Notes: a model not told the origin generated them from the sequence alone. 33,000 nucleotides of DNA from Hydrogenophaga sp. (GCA_018335615.1 JAGXRS010000296.1:1-33000); one strand, 5' to 3'; positions 1-11,212 are shown, counted from the stretch's first letter. Translations and numbers: made by a program.

Positions 1-1092
1 ACGCTCAAGCCGCAGTGGCTCGGTCGCCAGGCCACCATGACCGGCTCGGTCGTGCCCGTGTTCGAGGCCCCGACCACAGGTGCCACGGCGCTGACGGGAA
101 ACCCCAGCGGCTTCAGCGCAGCGGCTCGCGCGGCGTCGCCCGCGGTGGTGAGCATCAACACCAGCCGGGCCGCGATCAACAATCCCCACAGCGCAGACCC
201 CTGGTTCCGGTTTTTCTTCGGTGACCAAGCCCAGGCACAGCCCCGCACGGGACTGGGTTCGGGGGTGATCGTCAGCCCGGCCGGCTACATCCTCACCAAC
301 AACCACGTCATCGAAGAAGCCGACGAGATCGAGGTTGTCCTCAACGATGGCCGGCGCAGCGTGGCGCAGGTCATTGGCACCGACCCCGAGACCGACCTGG
401 CGGTGCTGAGGGTGTCCCTGACCGAGTTGCCCGTGATCGCGCTCGGCAACTCCGACGAACTGGCCATTGGCGACCAGGTGCTGGCCATTGGCAACCCCTT
501 TGGCGTCGGGCAAACCGTCACCAGCGGCATCGTCAGCGCACTGGGACGCACCCAACTGGGTATCAACACCTTCGAGAACTTCATCCAGACCGATGCCGCC
601 ATCAACCCTGGCAACTCGGGCGGTGCACTGGTGGACGTCAACGGACACCTGATGGGCATCAACACCGCCATCTATTCACGCTCGGGCGGCTCAATGGGCA
701 TCGGCTTCGCCATTCCCACCTCGACGGCGCGCAGCGTGCTCGAAGCCATTGTTCGCGATGGTCAGGTCACACGCGGCTGGATTGGCGTCGAGCCGCAGGA
801 TCTGAACCGTGAACTGGCCGAAAGCTTTGGCATCCCCATGGGCCGTGGCGTCATCATCACCGGGGTGCTGCAAAACGGCCCCGCGGCCAAGGCGGGCATT
901 CGCCCCGGCGACGTGATCACCCACGTGGGAGAGCGGGAAGTCAGGAATGTGGCCCAGCTGCTGTCGGCCGTGGCCGCCTTGCCGCCGGGTACGCCAGCGC
1001 CGCTCGATGTGGTGCGACGCGACGGCAAGACCCGCGTCGAGGTGACACCGGGCCGGCGTGATCGCCCTCGCGCACCTGCCATGCCTCGCTGA
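1..1092 (+). CDS. DegS/HtrA-type trypsin-like serine protease with C-terminal PDZ domain (5' end outside window)
   Basis: ORF 37..1092; the frame is open back to base 1 (TLKPQWLGRQAT-MTGS...), so the start is probably upstream of the window. Catalytic triad contexts NNHVIEE (His), DPETDLAVL (Asp), NPGNSGGAL (Ser); PDZ region GVIITGVLQNGPAAKAGIRPGDVI. Confidence 0.93.
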   Translation, partial: TLKPQWLGRQATMTGSVVPVFEAPTTGATALTGNPSGFSAAARAASPAVVSINTSRAAINNPHSADPWFRFFFGDQAQAQPRTGLGSGVIVSPAGYILTNNHVIEEADEIEVVLNDGRRSVAQVIGTDPETDLAVLRVSLTELPVIALGNSDELAIGDQVLAIGNPFGVGQTVTSGIVSALGRTQLGINTFENFIQTDAAINPGNSGGALVDVNGHLMGINTAIYSRSGGSMGIGFAIPTSTARSVLEAIVRDGQVTRGWIGVEPQDLNRELAESFGIPMGRGVIITGVLQNGPAAKAGIRPGDVITHVGEREVRNVAQLLSAVAALPPGTPAPLDVVRRDGKTRVEVTPGRRDRPRAPAMPR

Positions 1093-1127
1093 CCCGCCAT
1101 CCAGGCAACGCCCGGCTGACGCACAGC

Positions 1128-1919
1128 TCAGCCGGTCGACTCTTCCGTGCTGTCAGCAGGGGTGGCCGTGTTCTTCACGAACCACTGAGACCCCCAGATG
1201 CCCAACTCGTACAGCAGGCACATCGGAATGGCCAGGGCCAACTGTGAAATCACATCCGGCGGGGTCACGATGGCGGCGATCACGAAGGCCACCACGATGA
1301 AGTAGCCGCGAAACTCCTTGAGCTTCGCCACCGTGACCATGTTCATCTTCACCAGCAGCACCACGACGATGGGCACCTGAAAGGCCAGCCCGAAAGCCAG
1401 GTACAGCGAGAGAATGGCCTCGACGTAAGATGCGATATCGGGCGTGGCCGCCACACTGGCCGGCGTGAACTGCTGGATGAAGCCAAACATCTTGTCCAGC
1501 ACGAAAAACTGCACGAAGGCGATGCCCACGTAAGCCAACGAGCTGCCCAGCACGATGAGGGGAATGGCAAAACGCTTCTCGTGCCCATACAGGCCCGGGG
1601 CCACGAAGGCCCAGATCTGGTACATCCACCATGGCAGCGACAGCAGCAGCGCGGCCATGCCAAGGACCTTGAGGGGCACGAAAAAGGGCGAGAACACGCC
1701 CACCGCGATCAGCTTCGCGTCGGGCGGCATGTGGGCGCGAATGGGCACGGCGATCAGGTCGATCAGTCCGGCGGGGCCCGGCCACAATGCCAGCAGCGCC
1801 ATGCAGATCACCAGCCCGACAATGCAGTAGAGCAGGCGGTCGCGCAACTCCATCAGGTGCTGGACGAACGGCTGCTCGGAACCGGCGAGTTCGTCGGTGG
1901 ATGGTTTGGGATCGGACAT
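1128..1919 (-). CDS. tatC: Sec-independent protein translocase subunit TatC
   Basis: [32 protein letters not shown]..., multi-pass membrane protein with TatC features (LMELRDRL, F-PGLYGHEKR, ITPPDVISQ). Start taken at 1919, next to tatB. Confidence 0.95.
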   Translation of the reverse strand: MSDPKPSTDELAGSEQPFVQHLMELRDRLLYCIVGLVICMALLALWPGPAGLIDLIAVPIRAHMPPDAKLIAVGVFSPFFVPLKVLGMAALLLSLPWWMYQIWAFVAPGLYGHEKRFAIPLIVLGSSLAYVGIAFVQFFVLDKMFGFIQQFTPASVAATPDIASYVEAILSLYLAFGLAFQVPIVVVLLVKMNMVTVAKLKEFRGYFIVVAFVIAAIVTPPDVISQLALAIPMCLLYELGIWGSQWFVKNTATPADSTEESTG

Positions 1920-2422
1920 CAGCGGGAAGCGGAGGTGGAACGGGGCCGGAAGCGGGCCACGCGGGCGGCGCCGGACTGGGTACGGGTGCGCACGCCGGTG
2001 CGTGCCTTGAACCACTGCGGCATGGCTTTCTGCTTGATGCGCCAGTTCTTCTTCGGATGGCGGTACGACGGATAGGTGTCGGCACCAATGGCGTTGAGCG
2101 CATCGGAGGAGCCACTGTAGGCAGTGCTGCTGCCATCCAGACCGGCCGTGGCCTCGGACCAGGACTTCTCGAAATCACTGGCCCCGGACTGGACGGAGGA
2201 TTCCACGTCGCGCGCGGCGCTTTCGACGGACTCCTTCATCTTCTTGAGCTCTTCGAGGTCCATCGAACGGCTCACCTCGGCCTTCACGTCGGCCACGTAG
2301 CGTTGCGCCTTGCCCAGCAAGGCGCCCACGGTGCGCGCCACGCGGGGCAGCTTTTCGGGGCCGATGACGATCAACGCCACCGCTCCGATCAGCGCGAGCT
2401 TGGAAATGCCCAGATCAATCAT
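1919..2422 (-). CDS. tatB: Twin-arginine translocase subunit TatB
   Basis: [33 protein letters not shown]: TatB N-terminal helix with GPEKLP motif; long basic C-terminal tail; stop shares 1 nt with tatC start. Confidence 0.95.
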   Translation of the reverse strand: MIDLGISKLALIGAVALIVIGPEKLPRVARTVGALLGKAQRYVADVKAEVSRSMDLEELKKMKESVESAARDVESSVQSGASDFEKSWSEATAGLDGSSTAYSGSSDALNAIGADTYPSYRHPKKNWRIKQKAMPQWFKARTGVRTRTQSGAARVARFRPRSTSASR

Positions 2423-2513
2423 GTGTCAGCCCTGTTGCGGGCAATGTCGGCCTGCCCGGCCTGAAGTCGAGCCGGCAGCACAACACATCGCCGGCAGGGA
2501 AGGTGAACGTGAA

Positions 2514-2759
2514 TCAATGCTTCTGCTTGGCTTCCACGTCGATGGCGTGCTTGTCGGCCCGGGTGTCCTGCGCCACTTGAGCGGCTGGAGCCGATGCCGC
2601 CGATTCGTCGGCGGGCTGCCCGCCCTCTTTCATGCCGTCTTTGAAGCCTTTGACAGCGCCACCCAGGTCAGAACCCAGGTTTTTGAGCTTCTTGGTGCCA
2701 AATACCATGACGACGATGAGCAGCACCACCAGCCAGTGCCAGATCGAGAAAGAACCCAT
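2514..2759 (-). CDS. tatA: Twin-arginine translocase subunit TatA
   Basis: [46 protein letters not shown]: canonical TatA TM plus amphipathic helix. Confidence 0.96.
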   Translation of the reverse strand: MGSFSIWHWLVVLLIVVMVFGTKKLKNLGSDLGGAVKGFKDGMKEGGQPADESAASAPAAQVAQDTRADKHAIDVEAKQKH

Positions 2760-2945
2760 GATGATCTCCAGAAAGGATTGATGCGCACAGCGCTTGGTGT
2801 CGGATTCTAAGCCCCGGCGGGAGTTCAGGCCCCGGGCACTGGTAAGCCGATGAATGGCAGTCGGGCAACGTGTCGCCCACCATCGAAAACTGCCTCGCCA
2901 TCCCCCGGCCAGACTGTCGTCGACGCCGGGAAACAGACCGAACCT

Positions 2946-3302
2946 CTAGCCTCGCAACCAGGGACGCGGACCACCCATCACATGGACATGCAGGTGGTGC
3001 ACCTCCTGCCCGCCCTCTGCGCCGGTGTTGCACACCACACGGAAGCCGCCGTCCGGGTAGGGCTTGCAGCCCTGCTCCACCGCCAGACGGGGCGCCAGCA
3101 CCATCATGCGTCCGAGCAGCTGTTCGTGTTCCTGCCCCAGCTGGGCCATGGACGGTAGGTGCAGCTTAGGCACCATCAGGAAATGGATCGGGGCCCAGGG
3201 GTGAATGTCGTGAAACGCGAAGATCTCCTCGTCTTCGTAGACTTTTCTGGACGGAATCTGGCCGGCGATGATCTTGCAGAAAATGCAGTTCGGGTCGTGC
3301 AT
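2946..3302 (-). CDS. hinT: HIT-family histidine triad nucleotide-binding protein
   Basis: MHDPNCIFCKIIAGQIPSRKVYEDEEIFAFHDIHPWAPIHFLMVPK...; HxHxH motif in HHLHVHVMGG. ATG at 3302 preferred over the upstream TTG at 3320. Confidence 0.93.
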   Translation of the reverse strand: MHDPNCIFCKIIAGQIPSRKVYEDEEIFAFHDIHPWAPIHFLMVPKLHLPSMAQLGQEHEQLLGRMMVLAPRLAVEQGCKPYPDGGFRVVCNTGAEGGQEVHHLHVHVMGGPRPWLRG

Positions 3303-3316
3303 GGTGGACGGTCGGG

Positions 3317-3706
3317 TCAAGCAGGCATGGGCTGGCTGGCGTTCATGCGCGCCATGCCCTTGACGATGCGGTAGAGGAACCAGATGGAAATGATGGCCCA
3401 GGCGATCATGCCGGGCAACAACAGGAGCAGCCAGAGCGGCAGTGTGACCAGGTAGAGCACCCCGGCCCAGATGACGGTGCGGATGCGCCAGGAGAAATGG
3501 CTTTGCTGCCAGGTACCCGCAGCGTCCGACTTTTTCACCAGGTCGATCACCAGCGCCACGACCAGCAGGCCGGCACCCACCTGCGCACCGGGCACCACCG
3601 CCGCGACCGCCACGATGAGATGGAGGATGTAGCTGATCCAGCCGACCGTCTTCAGGGACTGGGCGCGCTCGTTGTCGATGGGCTCGACGTCGATGATGTC
3701 ATTCAT
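3317..3706 (-). CDS. DUF4870-like small membrane protein
   Basis: 129 aa, three hydrophobic segments ([52 protein letters not shown]); ATGA overlap with hisE. Confidence 0.75.
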   Translation of the reverse strand: MNDIIDVEPIDNERAQSLKTVGWISYILHLIVAVAAVVPGAQVGAGLLVVALVIDLVKKSDAAGTWQQSHFSWRIRTVIWAGVLYLVTLPLWLLLLLPGMIAWAIISIWFLYRIVKGMARMNASQPMPA

Positions 3707-4089
3707 GTGATGCCTCCCGGTGAGGTGGCGCCCTGCTCGCGGGCCACGGCCTTTCTCAGCGCCTTCTCTTCCAGACCACTGAGTCCCTCGCGCCGCACAA
3801 GTTCAGCCACCACGTCGGCGGGCGACAGGCCGTAGTGGGCCAGCGCGATCATGCTGTGGAACCAGAGGTCGGCCACCTCGCCCACCAGCTTGGCCGGGTC
3901 GCCGCCGTGGTCGCAGTCCTTGGCCGCCATGACCGCTTCGGTGGCCTCCTCGCCGATCTTCTTCAGGAAGGCGTCGGGGCCCTTGTGGAGCAGGCGGGCG
4001 ACGTAGCTCTTGTCAGGGTCGCCACCCTGGGCGGGTTTGCGGCTCTCAATCACGGCCGCCAGGCGGGCCAGGTCATCGGTCATGGACAT
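3703..4089 (-). CDS. hisE: Phosphoribosyl-ATP diphosphatase HisE
   Basis: [12 protein letters not shown]...[35 protein letters not shown]...[16 protein letters not shown]: HisE (MazG-like) signature. Confidence 0.95.
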   Translation of the reverse strand: MSMTDDLARLAAVIESRKPAQGGDPDKSYVARLLHKGPDAFLKKIGEEATEAVMAAKDCDHGGDPAKLVGEVADLWFHSMIALAHYGLSPADVVAELVRREGLSGLEEKALRKAVAREQGATSPGGIT

Positions 4090-4098
4090 GGGAGCAGG

Positions 4099-4488
4099 TC
4101 ACTTGTAAATGGATTCGGGGTCTTTGAGCACGGGCTCGGTGGCGTGCCAGGCGCCGTTGTCGTAGCGCTGGTAGAAGCAGCTGTGGCGCCCGGTGTGGCA
4201 GGCGATGCCGGGCTCATGGCCGAGCTGCGTCACCTTGAGCAGCACGACGTCGTTGTCGCAGTCGAGCCGGATGTCGTGCACGGTCTGCACATGGCCGGAC
4301 TCCTCGCCCTTGAACCACAGCTTGCCGCGCGAGCGGCTGAAATAGACCGCACGGCCGAGTTCGGCCGTCTTCTGCAGCGCTTCGCGGTTCATCCACGCGA
4401 ACATGAGCACGTCGCCGCTGGCGGCCTCCTGCGCGATCACGGGCACCAGGCCCTGCGCGTCCCACTTGATGTCATTGAGCCAATTCAT
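4099..4488 (-). CDS. hisI: Phosphoribosyl-AMP cyclohydrolase HisI
   Basis: [28 protein letters not shown]...[24 protein letters not shown]...DCDNDVVLL...[10 protein letters not shown]. Confidence 0.96.
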   Translation of the reverse strand: MNWLNDIKWDAQGLVPVIAQEAASGDVLMFAWMNREALQKTAELGRAVYFSRSRGKLWFKGEESGHVQTVHDIRLDCDNDVVLLKVTQLGHEPGIACHTGRHSCFYQRYDNGAWHATEPVLKDPESIYK

Positions 4489-4617
4489 GCGATGAATCTA
4501 CCATGCGGCGCCATGGCCGCCTGACATGGGCCCGCATCGTGCGGCACGATAGGACTACCATGGGCTGTTCTGTCCACCCTGCCCGGGCGGATGGGACACC
4601 GTTCAACTGGAGCACCC

Positions 4618-5112
4618 ATGAAAATCCGCACGCTGGCCCTGATCGTTCTCATCCTGTTGGTGGCGGGCTTCGTGGCCCTCAACATGGAGGCTGTGCTGGC
4701 CCCGACCACGCTCAACCTGGCGGTGACCGAGGTACAGGCTCCGGTAGGGCTGGTCCTGCTGGGCTTGCTCGCGCTGGTGCTGGTCGTTTTCCTGGCGGCC
4801 CTGATGTACCAACAGACGCTGCACCTGATGGAAGTGCGGCGAATCACCCGGGAAATGAGCGAGCAGCGGACCCTGGCCGACAAGGCTGAAGCCTCCCGCT
4901 TCACCGAACTCCAGCTGTTCCTGCAGGCTGAAATGGCCGCCACAGCCGCACGAGAACTGGACTTGTCAGAAAAATTGCACCAGAAAGTAGACCGCTTGCA
5001 GTTGGCCATGACCGAGCTGGTTGAACAGTCAGGCAACGGACTGGCTGCCAGCCTGGGCGAAATGGAAGACCGCCTGGAACGGCAACTGCAGGGGCGCGGG
5101 CCTGGGGGCTGA
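4618..5112 (+). CDS. LapA-domain-like membrane protein (two N-terminal TM helices plus coiled-coil region)
   Basis: MKIRTLALIVLILLVAGFVALNMEAVLAPTTLNLAVTEVQAPVGLVLLGLLALVLVVFLAALMYQQ...; antiparallel to the flanking his genes. ATG at 4618 preferred over 4591. Confidence 0.72.
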   Translation: MKIRTLALIVLILLVAGFVALNMEAVLAPTTLNLAVTEVQAPVGLVLLGLLALVLVVFLAALMYQQTLHLMEVRRITREMSEQRTLADKAEASRFTELQLFLQAEMAATAARELDLSEKLHQKVDRLQLAMTELVEQSGNGLAASLGEMEDRLERQLQGRGPGG

Positions 5113-5144
5113 CCGGCGCACCACGCGCCTGCCTGCCCCCTGTC

Positions 5145-5191
5145 CCGGCGTACCGGCGTACCGGCGTACCGGCGTACCGGCGTACCGGCGT
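5145..5191. repeat. 8-bp tandem repeat (CCGGCGTA)x5 plus partial sixth copy
   Basis: Direct read: ccggcgta at 5145, 5153, 5161, 5169 and 5177, then ccggcgt at 5185-5191, running into the first base of the hisF stop (tca 5191-5193). Confidence 0.97.
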
Positions 5192-5970
5192 CAGAGTCGA
5201 ACCGGAATGCCGCGTTCGCGCATGCGCGCCTTGGCCTGGCCCACCGTGTACTCGCCGTAGTGAAAAATGCTGGCGGCCAGCACAGCGTCCGCCCGGCCCT
5301 GTTGCACGCCGTCGGCCAGGTGGTCGAGGTTGCCCACACCGCCAGAAGCGATCACCGGCACGTCCACCGCGTCGGCCACGGCCCGGGTGAGCGCCAGATC
5401 AAAACCGGACTTGGTGCCGTCACGGTCCATGCTGGTCAGCAGGATCTCGCCCGCGCCGTACTGTGCCATCTGCGTGGCCCAGGCCACCGCGTCCAGGCCC
5501 GTGTTTTTGCGCCCGCCGTGGCTGTAGACGTCCCAGCCGCCACCCCGCGCGGCCAGGTCATCGCCCTGGCGGCGCTTGGCGTCGATGGCCACCACGATGC
5601 ACTGCGCGCCGTACTTGTCGGACGCGTCACGGATCACCTGCGGGTTGGCGATGGCGGCGGAATTGAAGCTGGTCTTGTCGGCCCCGGCGTTGAGCAGGCG
5701 GCGCACATCGTCCACCGTGCGCACACCGCCTCCCACCGTCAGCGGAATGAACACCTGCGAGGCCACTGCCTCAATAATGTGCAGGATCAGGTCGCGGCCG
5801 TCGCTGGTGGCGGTGATGTCGAGGAAGGTCAGCTCGTCTGCGCCCTGGTCGTTGTAGCGCGCGGCGATTTCCACCGGGTCTCCGGCATCGCGCAGTTCGA
5901 CGAAGTTGACGCCCTTGACCACGCGGCCACCGGTCACGTCCAGGCAGGGAATGATGCGTTTGGCGAGCAT
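5191..5970 (-). CDS. hisF: Imidazole glycerol phosphate synthase subunit HisF
   Basis: [36 protein letters not shown]... and [18 protein letters not shown]-type motif. Confidence 0.97.
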   Translation of the reverse strand: MLAKRIIPCLDVTGGRVVKGVNFVELRDAGDPVEIAARYNDQGADELTFLDITATSDGRDLILHIIEAVASQVFIPLTVGGGVRTVDDVRRLLNAGADKTSFNSAAIANPQVIRDASDKYGAQCIVVAIDAKRRQGDDLAARGGGWDVYSHGGRKNTGLDAVAWATQMAQYGAGEILLTSMDRDGTKSGFDLALTRAVADAVDVPVIASGGVGNLDHLADGVQQGRADAVLAASIFHYGEYTVGQAKARMRERGIPVRL

Positions 5971-5976
5971 CAGGCT

Positions 5977-6717
5977 TCAGCCGTTCAGTTCATCGGCCAA
6001 TTGCTGGGCCGCTTCGAAGTCCAGATCGCCGCTGTAGATGGAGCGGCCGCAGATGACGCCTTCGACACCCTCGTCTTCCACCGCGCAGAGCGATCGGATG
6101 TCTTCGATGTTGGAGAGACCGCCGGAGGCTATCACCGGGATCGACAAGGCCTGTGCCAGCTTCACCGTGGCCTCGATGTTGATGCCGCTGAGCATGCCGT
6201 CGCGCCCGATGTCCGTGTAAATGATGGACTCGACGCCGTAGTCTTCGAACTTTTTGCCCAGGTCCACCACCTCATGGCCGGTGAGCTTGCTCCAGCCATC
6301 CGTGGCCACCTTGCCGTCCTTGGCGTCCAGGCCCACGATGATGTGCCCCCCGAAGGCGGTGCACGCGTCCTGCAGGAAGCCGGGGTTCTTCACTGCCGCC
6401 GTGCCGATGATCACGTAGCGCAGACCCGCGTCCAGGTAACGCTCGATGGTGTCGAGATCGCGAATGCCACCGCCCAGCTGCACATCCACTTCCGACCCGA
6501 TGTCTTTGAGGATGGCGCGGATGGCCTGCTCGTTCTTCGGCTTGCCGGCAAAAGCACCGTTCAGGTCCACCAGGTGCACGCGTCGCGCGCCCTTGTCGAC
6601 CCAGCTGCGCGCAATGATGGCCGGGTTTTCGCCGAACACGGTGGATTGGTCCATGTCGCCCTGCTTGAGGCGAACACACTGGCCGTCTTTCAGATCAATC
6701 GCGGGTATCAGCAGCAT
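5977..6717 (-). CDS. hisA: Phosphoribosylformimino-5-aminoimidazole carboxamide ribotide isomerase HisA
   Basis: [59 protein letters not shown]...; ATG at 6717 chosen over the longer ORF start. Confidence 0.96.
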   Translation of the reverse strand: MLLIPAIDLKDGQCVRLKQGDMDQSTVFGENPAIIARSWVDKGARRVHLVDLNGAFAGKPKNEQAIRAILKDIGSEVDVQLGGGIRDLDTIERYLDAGLRYVIIGTAAVKNPGFLQDACTAFGGHIIVGLDAKDGKVATDGWSKLTGHEVVDLGKKFEDYGVESIIYTDIGRDGMLSGINIEATVKLAQALSIPVIASGGLSNIEDIRSLCAVEDEGVEGVICGRSIYSGDLDFEAAQQLADELNG

Positions 6718-6745
6718 GGTGGTGGGTGGTGAAGAACGGGAGAAC

Positions 6746-7408
6746 TCAGGGGTTCCAGTGGAGGAAGTTGCGGTACAGCGCCAACCCCTGGTCGGCGCTT
6801 TTTTCAGGGTGAAACTGGGTGGCGAAGATGTTGTCGCGGGCAATGGCCGCGGCGAAGCGGCCACCATAGTCGGCCTCACCAACGCAGTGAGCAGGCTCGG
6901 CAGGACGCGCGTAGTAGCTGTGCACGAAGTAAAAGTAGGCGCCGTCGGCGATGCCGGCCCACAACGGGTGCGCGGGGCCGCGACCCAGGTCGTGCTGCAC
7001 GCTGTTCCAGCCCATCTGGGGCACCTTGAAACGGCTGCCGTCGGACTGCAGGCGGCCGTTGAGCTGGAAGCGCACCACCTCGCCAGGGATCAGGCCCAGG
7101 CCGTCGGTCGGGCCTTCTTCGCTGCGGTCCAGCAGCATCTGCATGCCCACGCAGACACCGAACAGGGGCTTGTGGGTGGCGGCGTGCAGCACGGCGTCAA
7201 GCAGACCAGAAGTGGCCAGCTCGCGCATGCAGTCGGCCATGTGGCCCTGCCCGGGCAACACCACGCGGTCGGCGTCCAGCACCTGCTGGGCGCTGGAGGT
7301 GACGAGCACATCCACATCGGCGGCCTGTGCCACATGCATCACGGCCTGCGACACCGAGCGCAGGTTGCCGCTGCCGTAGTCCACCACGGCGACTGTCTTG
7401 CGTTTCAT
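6746..7408 (-). CDS. hisH: Imidazole glycerol phosphate synthase glutaminase subunit HisH
   Basis: [14 protein letters not shown]...[12 protein letters not shown]...[14 protein letters not shown]...[14 protein letters not shown]. Confidence 0.97.
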   Translation of the reverse strand: MKRKTVAVVDYGSGNLRSVSQAVMHVAQAADVDVLVTSSAQQVLDADRVVLPGQGHMADCMRELATSGLLDAVLHAATHKPLFGVCVGMQMLLDRSEEGPTDGLGLIPGEVVRFQLNGRLQSDGSRFKVPQMGWNSVQHDLGRGPAHPLWAGIADGAYFYFVHSYYARPAEPAHCVGEADYGGRFAAAIARDNIFATQFHPEKSADQGLALYRNFLHWNP

Positions 7409-7412
7409 ACGG

Positions 7413-8033
7413 TCAGAGCGAGCCTTTGGTCGAAGGAATCATGTCGCCCATGCGGGGGTCGCGCTCCAGCGCCATGCGCAGCGCGCGGGCAAAGGCCTTG
7501 AACACGGTCTCGGCCTGGTGGTGGGCGTTCTCGCCGTGCAGGTTGTCGATGTGCAGGGTCACGCCGGCGTGGTTCACGAAGCCCTGGAAAAACTCGAACG
7601 CCAGCTGGGTGTCGAAGCCACCGACCATACCGCTCTTGAAGGGCACCCGCATGTGCAGGCCGGGGCGGCCCGAGAAATCAATCACCACGCGCGAGAGCGC
7701 TTCGTCCAGCGGCACGTAGGCATGGCCGTAACGGCGGATGCCTTTCTTGTCACCCACCGCCTTCGCGAAGGCTTGGCCAAGCGTGATGCCCACGTCTTCC
7801 ACCGTGTGGTGGCCGTCGATGTGCAGGTCGCCCTTGGCCTGGATGTCGAGATCGATCAGCCCGTGGCGGGCGATCTGGTCGAGCATGTGGTCGAAGAAAC
7901 CGATACCGGTGGACAGGCTGGCTGCACCCGAGCCGTCGAGGTTGACGCGCACAACGATCTGCGTTTCCGCGGTGTTGCGCTGCACCTCGGCGAGACGGTC
8001 GCTGGCGGAAGAAACGGGAGACATGGCGGTCAT
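7413..8033 (-). CDS. hisB: Imidazoleglycerol-phosphate dehydratase HisB
   Basis: [40 protein letters not shown]...[20 protein letters not shown] overlap with hisC. Confidence 0.96.
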   Translation of the reverse strand: MTAMSPVSSASDRLAEVQRNTAETQIVVRVNLDGSGAASLSTGIGFFDHMLDQIARHGLIDLDIQAKGDLHIDGHHTVEDVGITLGQAFAKAVGDKKGIRRYGHAYVPLDEALSRVVIDFSGRPGLHMRVPFKSGMVGGFDTQLAFEFFQGFVNHAGVTLHIDNLHGENAHHQAETVFKAFARALRMALERDPRMGDMIPSTKGSL

Positions 8034-9148
8034 AGGGCGGCCCGAAGGGCGCTGATCAGTTGGATGTTCTCGGCGGGGGTTCCCACCGTGAGACGCAGGC
8101 AATGGCCCAGCAGTGGGTGCATTTTAGAAACATTCTTCACGAGAACGCCGCGCGCCTTCAGGCCGTCGAAGCAGCGCTGGGCGTCGGGCACGCGCACCAG
8201 CACCATGTTGGCCTCACTGGGGAAGGGCGTGACGCCGGGCATGCGCCCGAGCGCATCGATCAGGATGCTGCGCTGCTCGCCAATCTGTGCCGCCTGTTGC
8301 GCAAACACATCGGCATGCTCGAGCGCGAACAGGGCGCATTCGGCGTTGAGCACGCTCACGTTGTAGGGCGGGCGCAGCTTGTCCACCTCGTTGAGCAGCG
8401 CCTGTGCGCCGAGCATGTAGCCCAGGCGCACACCGGCCAGGCCGAACTTGGAGAGCGTGCGCATCAGCAGCACATGCGCGTTGGCGGCCGGATCGGCACG
8501 CATCTCATCGAGCCAGCTGCGGCTGGAAAAGGGCTGGTAGGCCTCGTCCATCACCACCAGGCCGCCGTAGGTGGCCGCCTCGGCGATGAGCCGGCGGATC
8601 ACGGCCGCGTCCCACAGGTTGGCGGTGGGGTTGTTGGGGTAGGCCAGGTAGGTGATGGCCGGGCGGTGCTCGCGCATCGCGGCCAGCATGGCGGACTCGT
8701 CCAGCTCGAAATCGGCCGTGAGCGGTACGCCGTGGAAGGCCAGGCCCTGCAGCTGGGCGCTCATCGCGTACATGACGAAGCCGGGCAGCGGCGCCAGGAT
8801 GCTGGCGCCGGGCACATCACAGGCCATGGCCAGCAGCGAAATCAGCTCGTCCGACCCATTGCCGAGCATCAGTGCGCAGCCGGCGGGCAGGTCCACGTAG
8901 CGGGCCAGCGCGCCTTTCAGCTCTTCGATACGTGACCCGGGGTAGCGGTTGATGGCCACGGCCCCCAGGCGCACCCCCAGTGCCGCCTGCAGCTCGGACG
9001 GCAGCGTATAAGGGTTCTCCATCGCGTCCAGCTTGACCATGCCGGCCGAATCCTGGATGGCATAGGCGTGCATGGACTGGATGTCCTGGCGGATGAAACG
9101 CAGGCCGGGGATGGCGCCGGTCACGGGCATTGCGGTGGTGTCGTTCAT
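8030..9148 (-). CDS. hisC: Histidinol-phosphate aminotransferase HisC
   Basis: PLP aminotransferase fold [10 protein letters not shown]...[10 protein letters not shown]...[13 protein letters not shown]...[10 protein letters not shown]...[16 protein letters not shown]. Confidence 0.96.
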   Translation of the reverse strand: MNDTTAMPVTGAIPGLRFIRQDIQSMHAYAIQDSAGMVKLDAMENPYTLPSELQAALGVRLGAVAINRYPGSRIEELKGALARYVDLPAGCALMLGNGSDELISLLAMACDVPGASILAPLPGFVMYAMSAQLQGLAFHGVPLTADFELDESAMLAAMREHRPAITYLAYPNNPTANLWDAAVIRRLIAEAATYGGLVVMDEAYQPFSSRSWLDEMRADPAANAHVLLMRTLSKFGLAGVRLGYMLGAQALLNEVDKLRPPYNVSVLNAECALFALEHADVFAQQAAQIGEQRSILIDALGRMPGVTPFPSEANMVLVRVPDAQRCFDGLKARGVLVKNVSKMHPLLGHCLRLTVGTPAENIQLISALRAAL

Positions 9149-10488
9149 GGGGCGGTGCGCATCGGTGGTACGTCGTTCAGTCGCAGTTCGGCGGCGCGGG
9201 CGTGGGCCTGCAGGCCTTCGCCATAGGCCAGTTCGGCGGCAATGGTGCCCAGCGTCTGGGCGCCGGCGGCGCTGACCTCGATCAGGCTGCTGCGCTTCTG
9301 GAAGTCGTACACACCCAGCGGCGACGAAAAGCGCGCGGTGCCGCTGGTGGGCAGCACATGGTTGGGGCCGGCACAGTAGTCACCCAGGCTTTCACTGGTG
9401 TAGGCACCGAGGAAGATGGCGCCCGCGTGGCGCAGCAGCGGTTCCCAGCGGTGCGGGTCCTGGCTGCTCACCTCCAGGTGTTCGGGTGCGATGCGGTTGC
9501 TGATGGCACAGGCCTCTTCCATGTCGCGCGTGAGGATGAGCGCGCCCCGGTCGTTCAGGCTTCTGGCGATGATGGCCGCGCGCGGCATGGTGGGCAGCAG
9601 ACGGTCGATGGCTCGCTGCACTTGCTCGACATAGGCTGCGTCCGGACACAGCAGGATGCTCTGAGCCAGTTCGTCGTGCTCGGCCTGGCTGAACAGGTCC
9701 ATCGCCACCCAGTCGGCCGGCGTCGTGCCGTCGGCGAGCACGAGAATTTCACTCGGGCCGGCGATCATGTCGATGCCCACGGCACCGAAGACGCGCTTTT
9801 TGGCGCTGGCCACATAGGCATTGCCGGGGCCGGTGATCTTGTCCACTTTGGGCACGGTGGCCGTGCCATAGGCCAGCGCGGCCACGGCCTGTGCACCACC
9901 GATGGTGAAGGCCCGGCTGACGCCGGCCACATAGGCCGCCGCCAGCACCAGCGGATTTTTTTCGCCACGCGGGGTGGGCACCACCATGATGATCTCGGCC
10001 ACGCCGGCCACATGGGCCGGGATGGCGTTCATCAGCACGCTGGACGGGTAGGCGGCCTTCCCTCCGGGCACGTAAATGCCCACACGGTCCAGCGGCGTGA
10101 CCTTCTGGCCGAGCAAGGTCCCGTCTTCGTCGCGGTAGCTCCAACTCTCGCCGCCGGCTTTCTTTTGCGCTTCGTGGTAGCTGCGCACGCGACGCGCGGC
10201 GGCCTCCAGCGCATCGCGCTGGCTGGGGGGGAGCCCGTCGAAGGCTTTTTTCAGTTCGGCCTGGGTGAGTTCCAGCGCGTTCAGGCTCTCGACGCTCAGG
10301 CCGTCGAAGCGCGCGGTGTAGTCCAGCACCGCTGCATCGCCACGGGCCTGCACGTCGGCCAGGATGTCGGCCACGCGCTGCTCGATGGCACCGTCGGTCT
10401 CGCTGGACCAGTGCAGACGGGCCGCGAATGCGGCCTCAAAGTCGGGACTGGCGGTGGACAGGCGGGCAGGCGTGGCGGTCAGGCTCAT
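9145..10488 (-). CDS. hisD: Histidinol dehydrogenase HisD
   Basis: [24 protein letters not shown]...[34 protein letters not shown]...[15 protein letters not shown]. Confidence 0.97.
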   Translation of the reverse strand: MSLTATPARLSTASPDFEAAFAARLHWSSETDGAIEQRVADILADVQARGDAAVLDYTARFDGLSVESLNALELTQAELKKAFDGLPPSQRDALEAAARRVRSYHEAQKKAGGESWSYRDEDGTLLGQKVTPLDRVGIYVPGGKAAYPSSVLMNAIPAHVAGVAEIIMVVPTPRGEKNPLVLAAAYVAGVSRAFTIGGAQAVAALAYGTATVPKVDKITGPGNAYVASAKKRVFGAVGIDMIAGPSEILVLADGTTPADWVAMDLFSQAEHDELAQSILLCPDAAYVEQVQRAIDRLLPTMPRAAIIARSLNDRGALILTRDMEEACAISNRIAPEHLEVSSQDPHRWEPLLRHAGAIFLGAYTSESLGDYCAGPNHVLPTSGTARFSSPLGVYDFQKRSSLIEVSAAGAQTLGTIAAELAYGEGLQAHARAAELRLNDVPPMRTAP

Positions 10489-11138
10489 GGCGTGGGGGCG
10501 GTGTTGGCGATGGCTTGGGAGAAGGCGTCGATGATGGGCCGGATGGCGGCCTGCTTGAGCTTGAGTGCGGCCTGGTTCACCACCAACCGCGAGCTGATGT
10601 CCATGATGCGCTCCACCTCGACCAGGTGGTTGGCCTTGAGCGTGTTGCCCGTGGACACCAGATCGACAATGGCGTCGGCCAGCCCGGTGAGCGGGGCCAG
10701 CTCCATGCTGCCGTAGAGCTTGATCAGGTCCACATGCACGCCCTTGCTGGCGAAGAATTCCCGGGCGATGGTGGTGTACTTGGTCGCCACCTTCAGGCGC
10801 GAACCCTGGCGCACGGCCGAGGCGTAGTCAAAATCGGCCCGCACGGCCACGCTCATGCGGCAGGCGGCAATTTTCAGGTCCAGCGGCTGGTACAAGCCCT
10901 GGCCACCGTGCTCGATCAGCGTGTCCTTGCCGGTCACACCGATGTCGGCGCCGCCGTATTCCACGTAGGTGGGCACGTCGGTGGCGCGCACCAGCACCAC
11001 ACGCACGCCGGGCTGGTTGGTCGCCAGAATGAGCTTGCGCGAGGTGTCCGGGTTTTCCAGCACCTCAATGCCGGCAGCGCTGAGCAACGGCAAGGTCTCG
11101 TCGAAGATGCGGCCTTTGGAAAGGGCGAGGGTAATCAA
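10485..11138 (-). CDS. hisG: ATP phosphoribosyltransferase catalytic subunit HisG (short form)
   Basis: (L/M)[24 protein letters not shown]...[23 protein letters not shown]. Likely TTG start at 11138; ORF extends to an ATG at 11168. Confidence 0.94.
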   Translation of the reverse strand: MITLALSKGRIFDETLPLLSAAGIEVLENPDTSRKLILATNQPGVRVVLVRATDVPTYVEYGGADIGVTGKDTLIEHGGQGLYQPLDLKIAACRMSVAVRADFDYASAVRQGSRLKVATKYTTIAREFFASKGVHVDLIKLYGSMELAPLTGLADAIVDLVSTGNTLKANHLVEVERIMDISSRLVVNQAALKLKQAAIRPIIDAFSQAIANTAPTP

Positions 11139-11212
11139 GACGTCACTCCAATGGCGGTGTACCCGCAAACCGGAAACGCCACGGGACTGGGGTTGCCAGG
11201 CCGCAGGTGTTG

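Noticed and set aside
5145-5191. CRISPR-like array
   Set aside because: Units are 8 bp, contiguous and without spacers; this is a simple tandem repeat.
5260-6732. 490-aa plus-strand ORF antisense to hisF/hisA
   Set aside because: Overlaps two well-supported genes and has no domain of its own.
9130-10716. 528-aa plus-strand ORF antisense to hisD/hisG
   Set aside because: Same antisense artefact; hisD and hisG on the minus strand fully explain the sequence.
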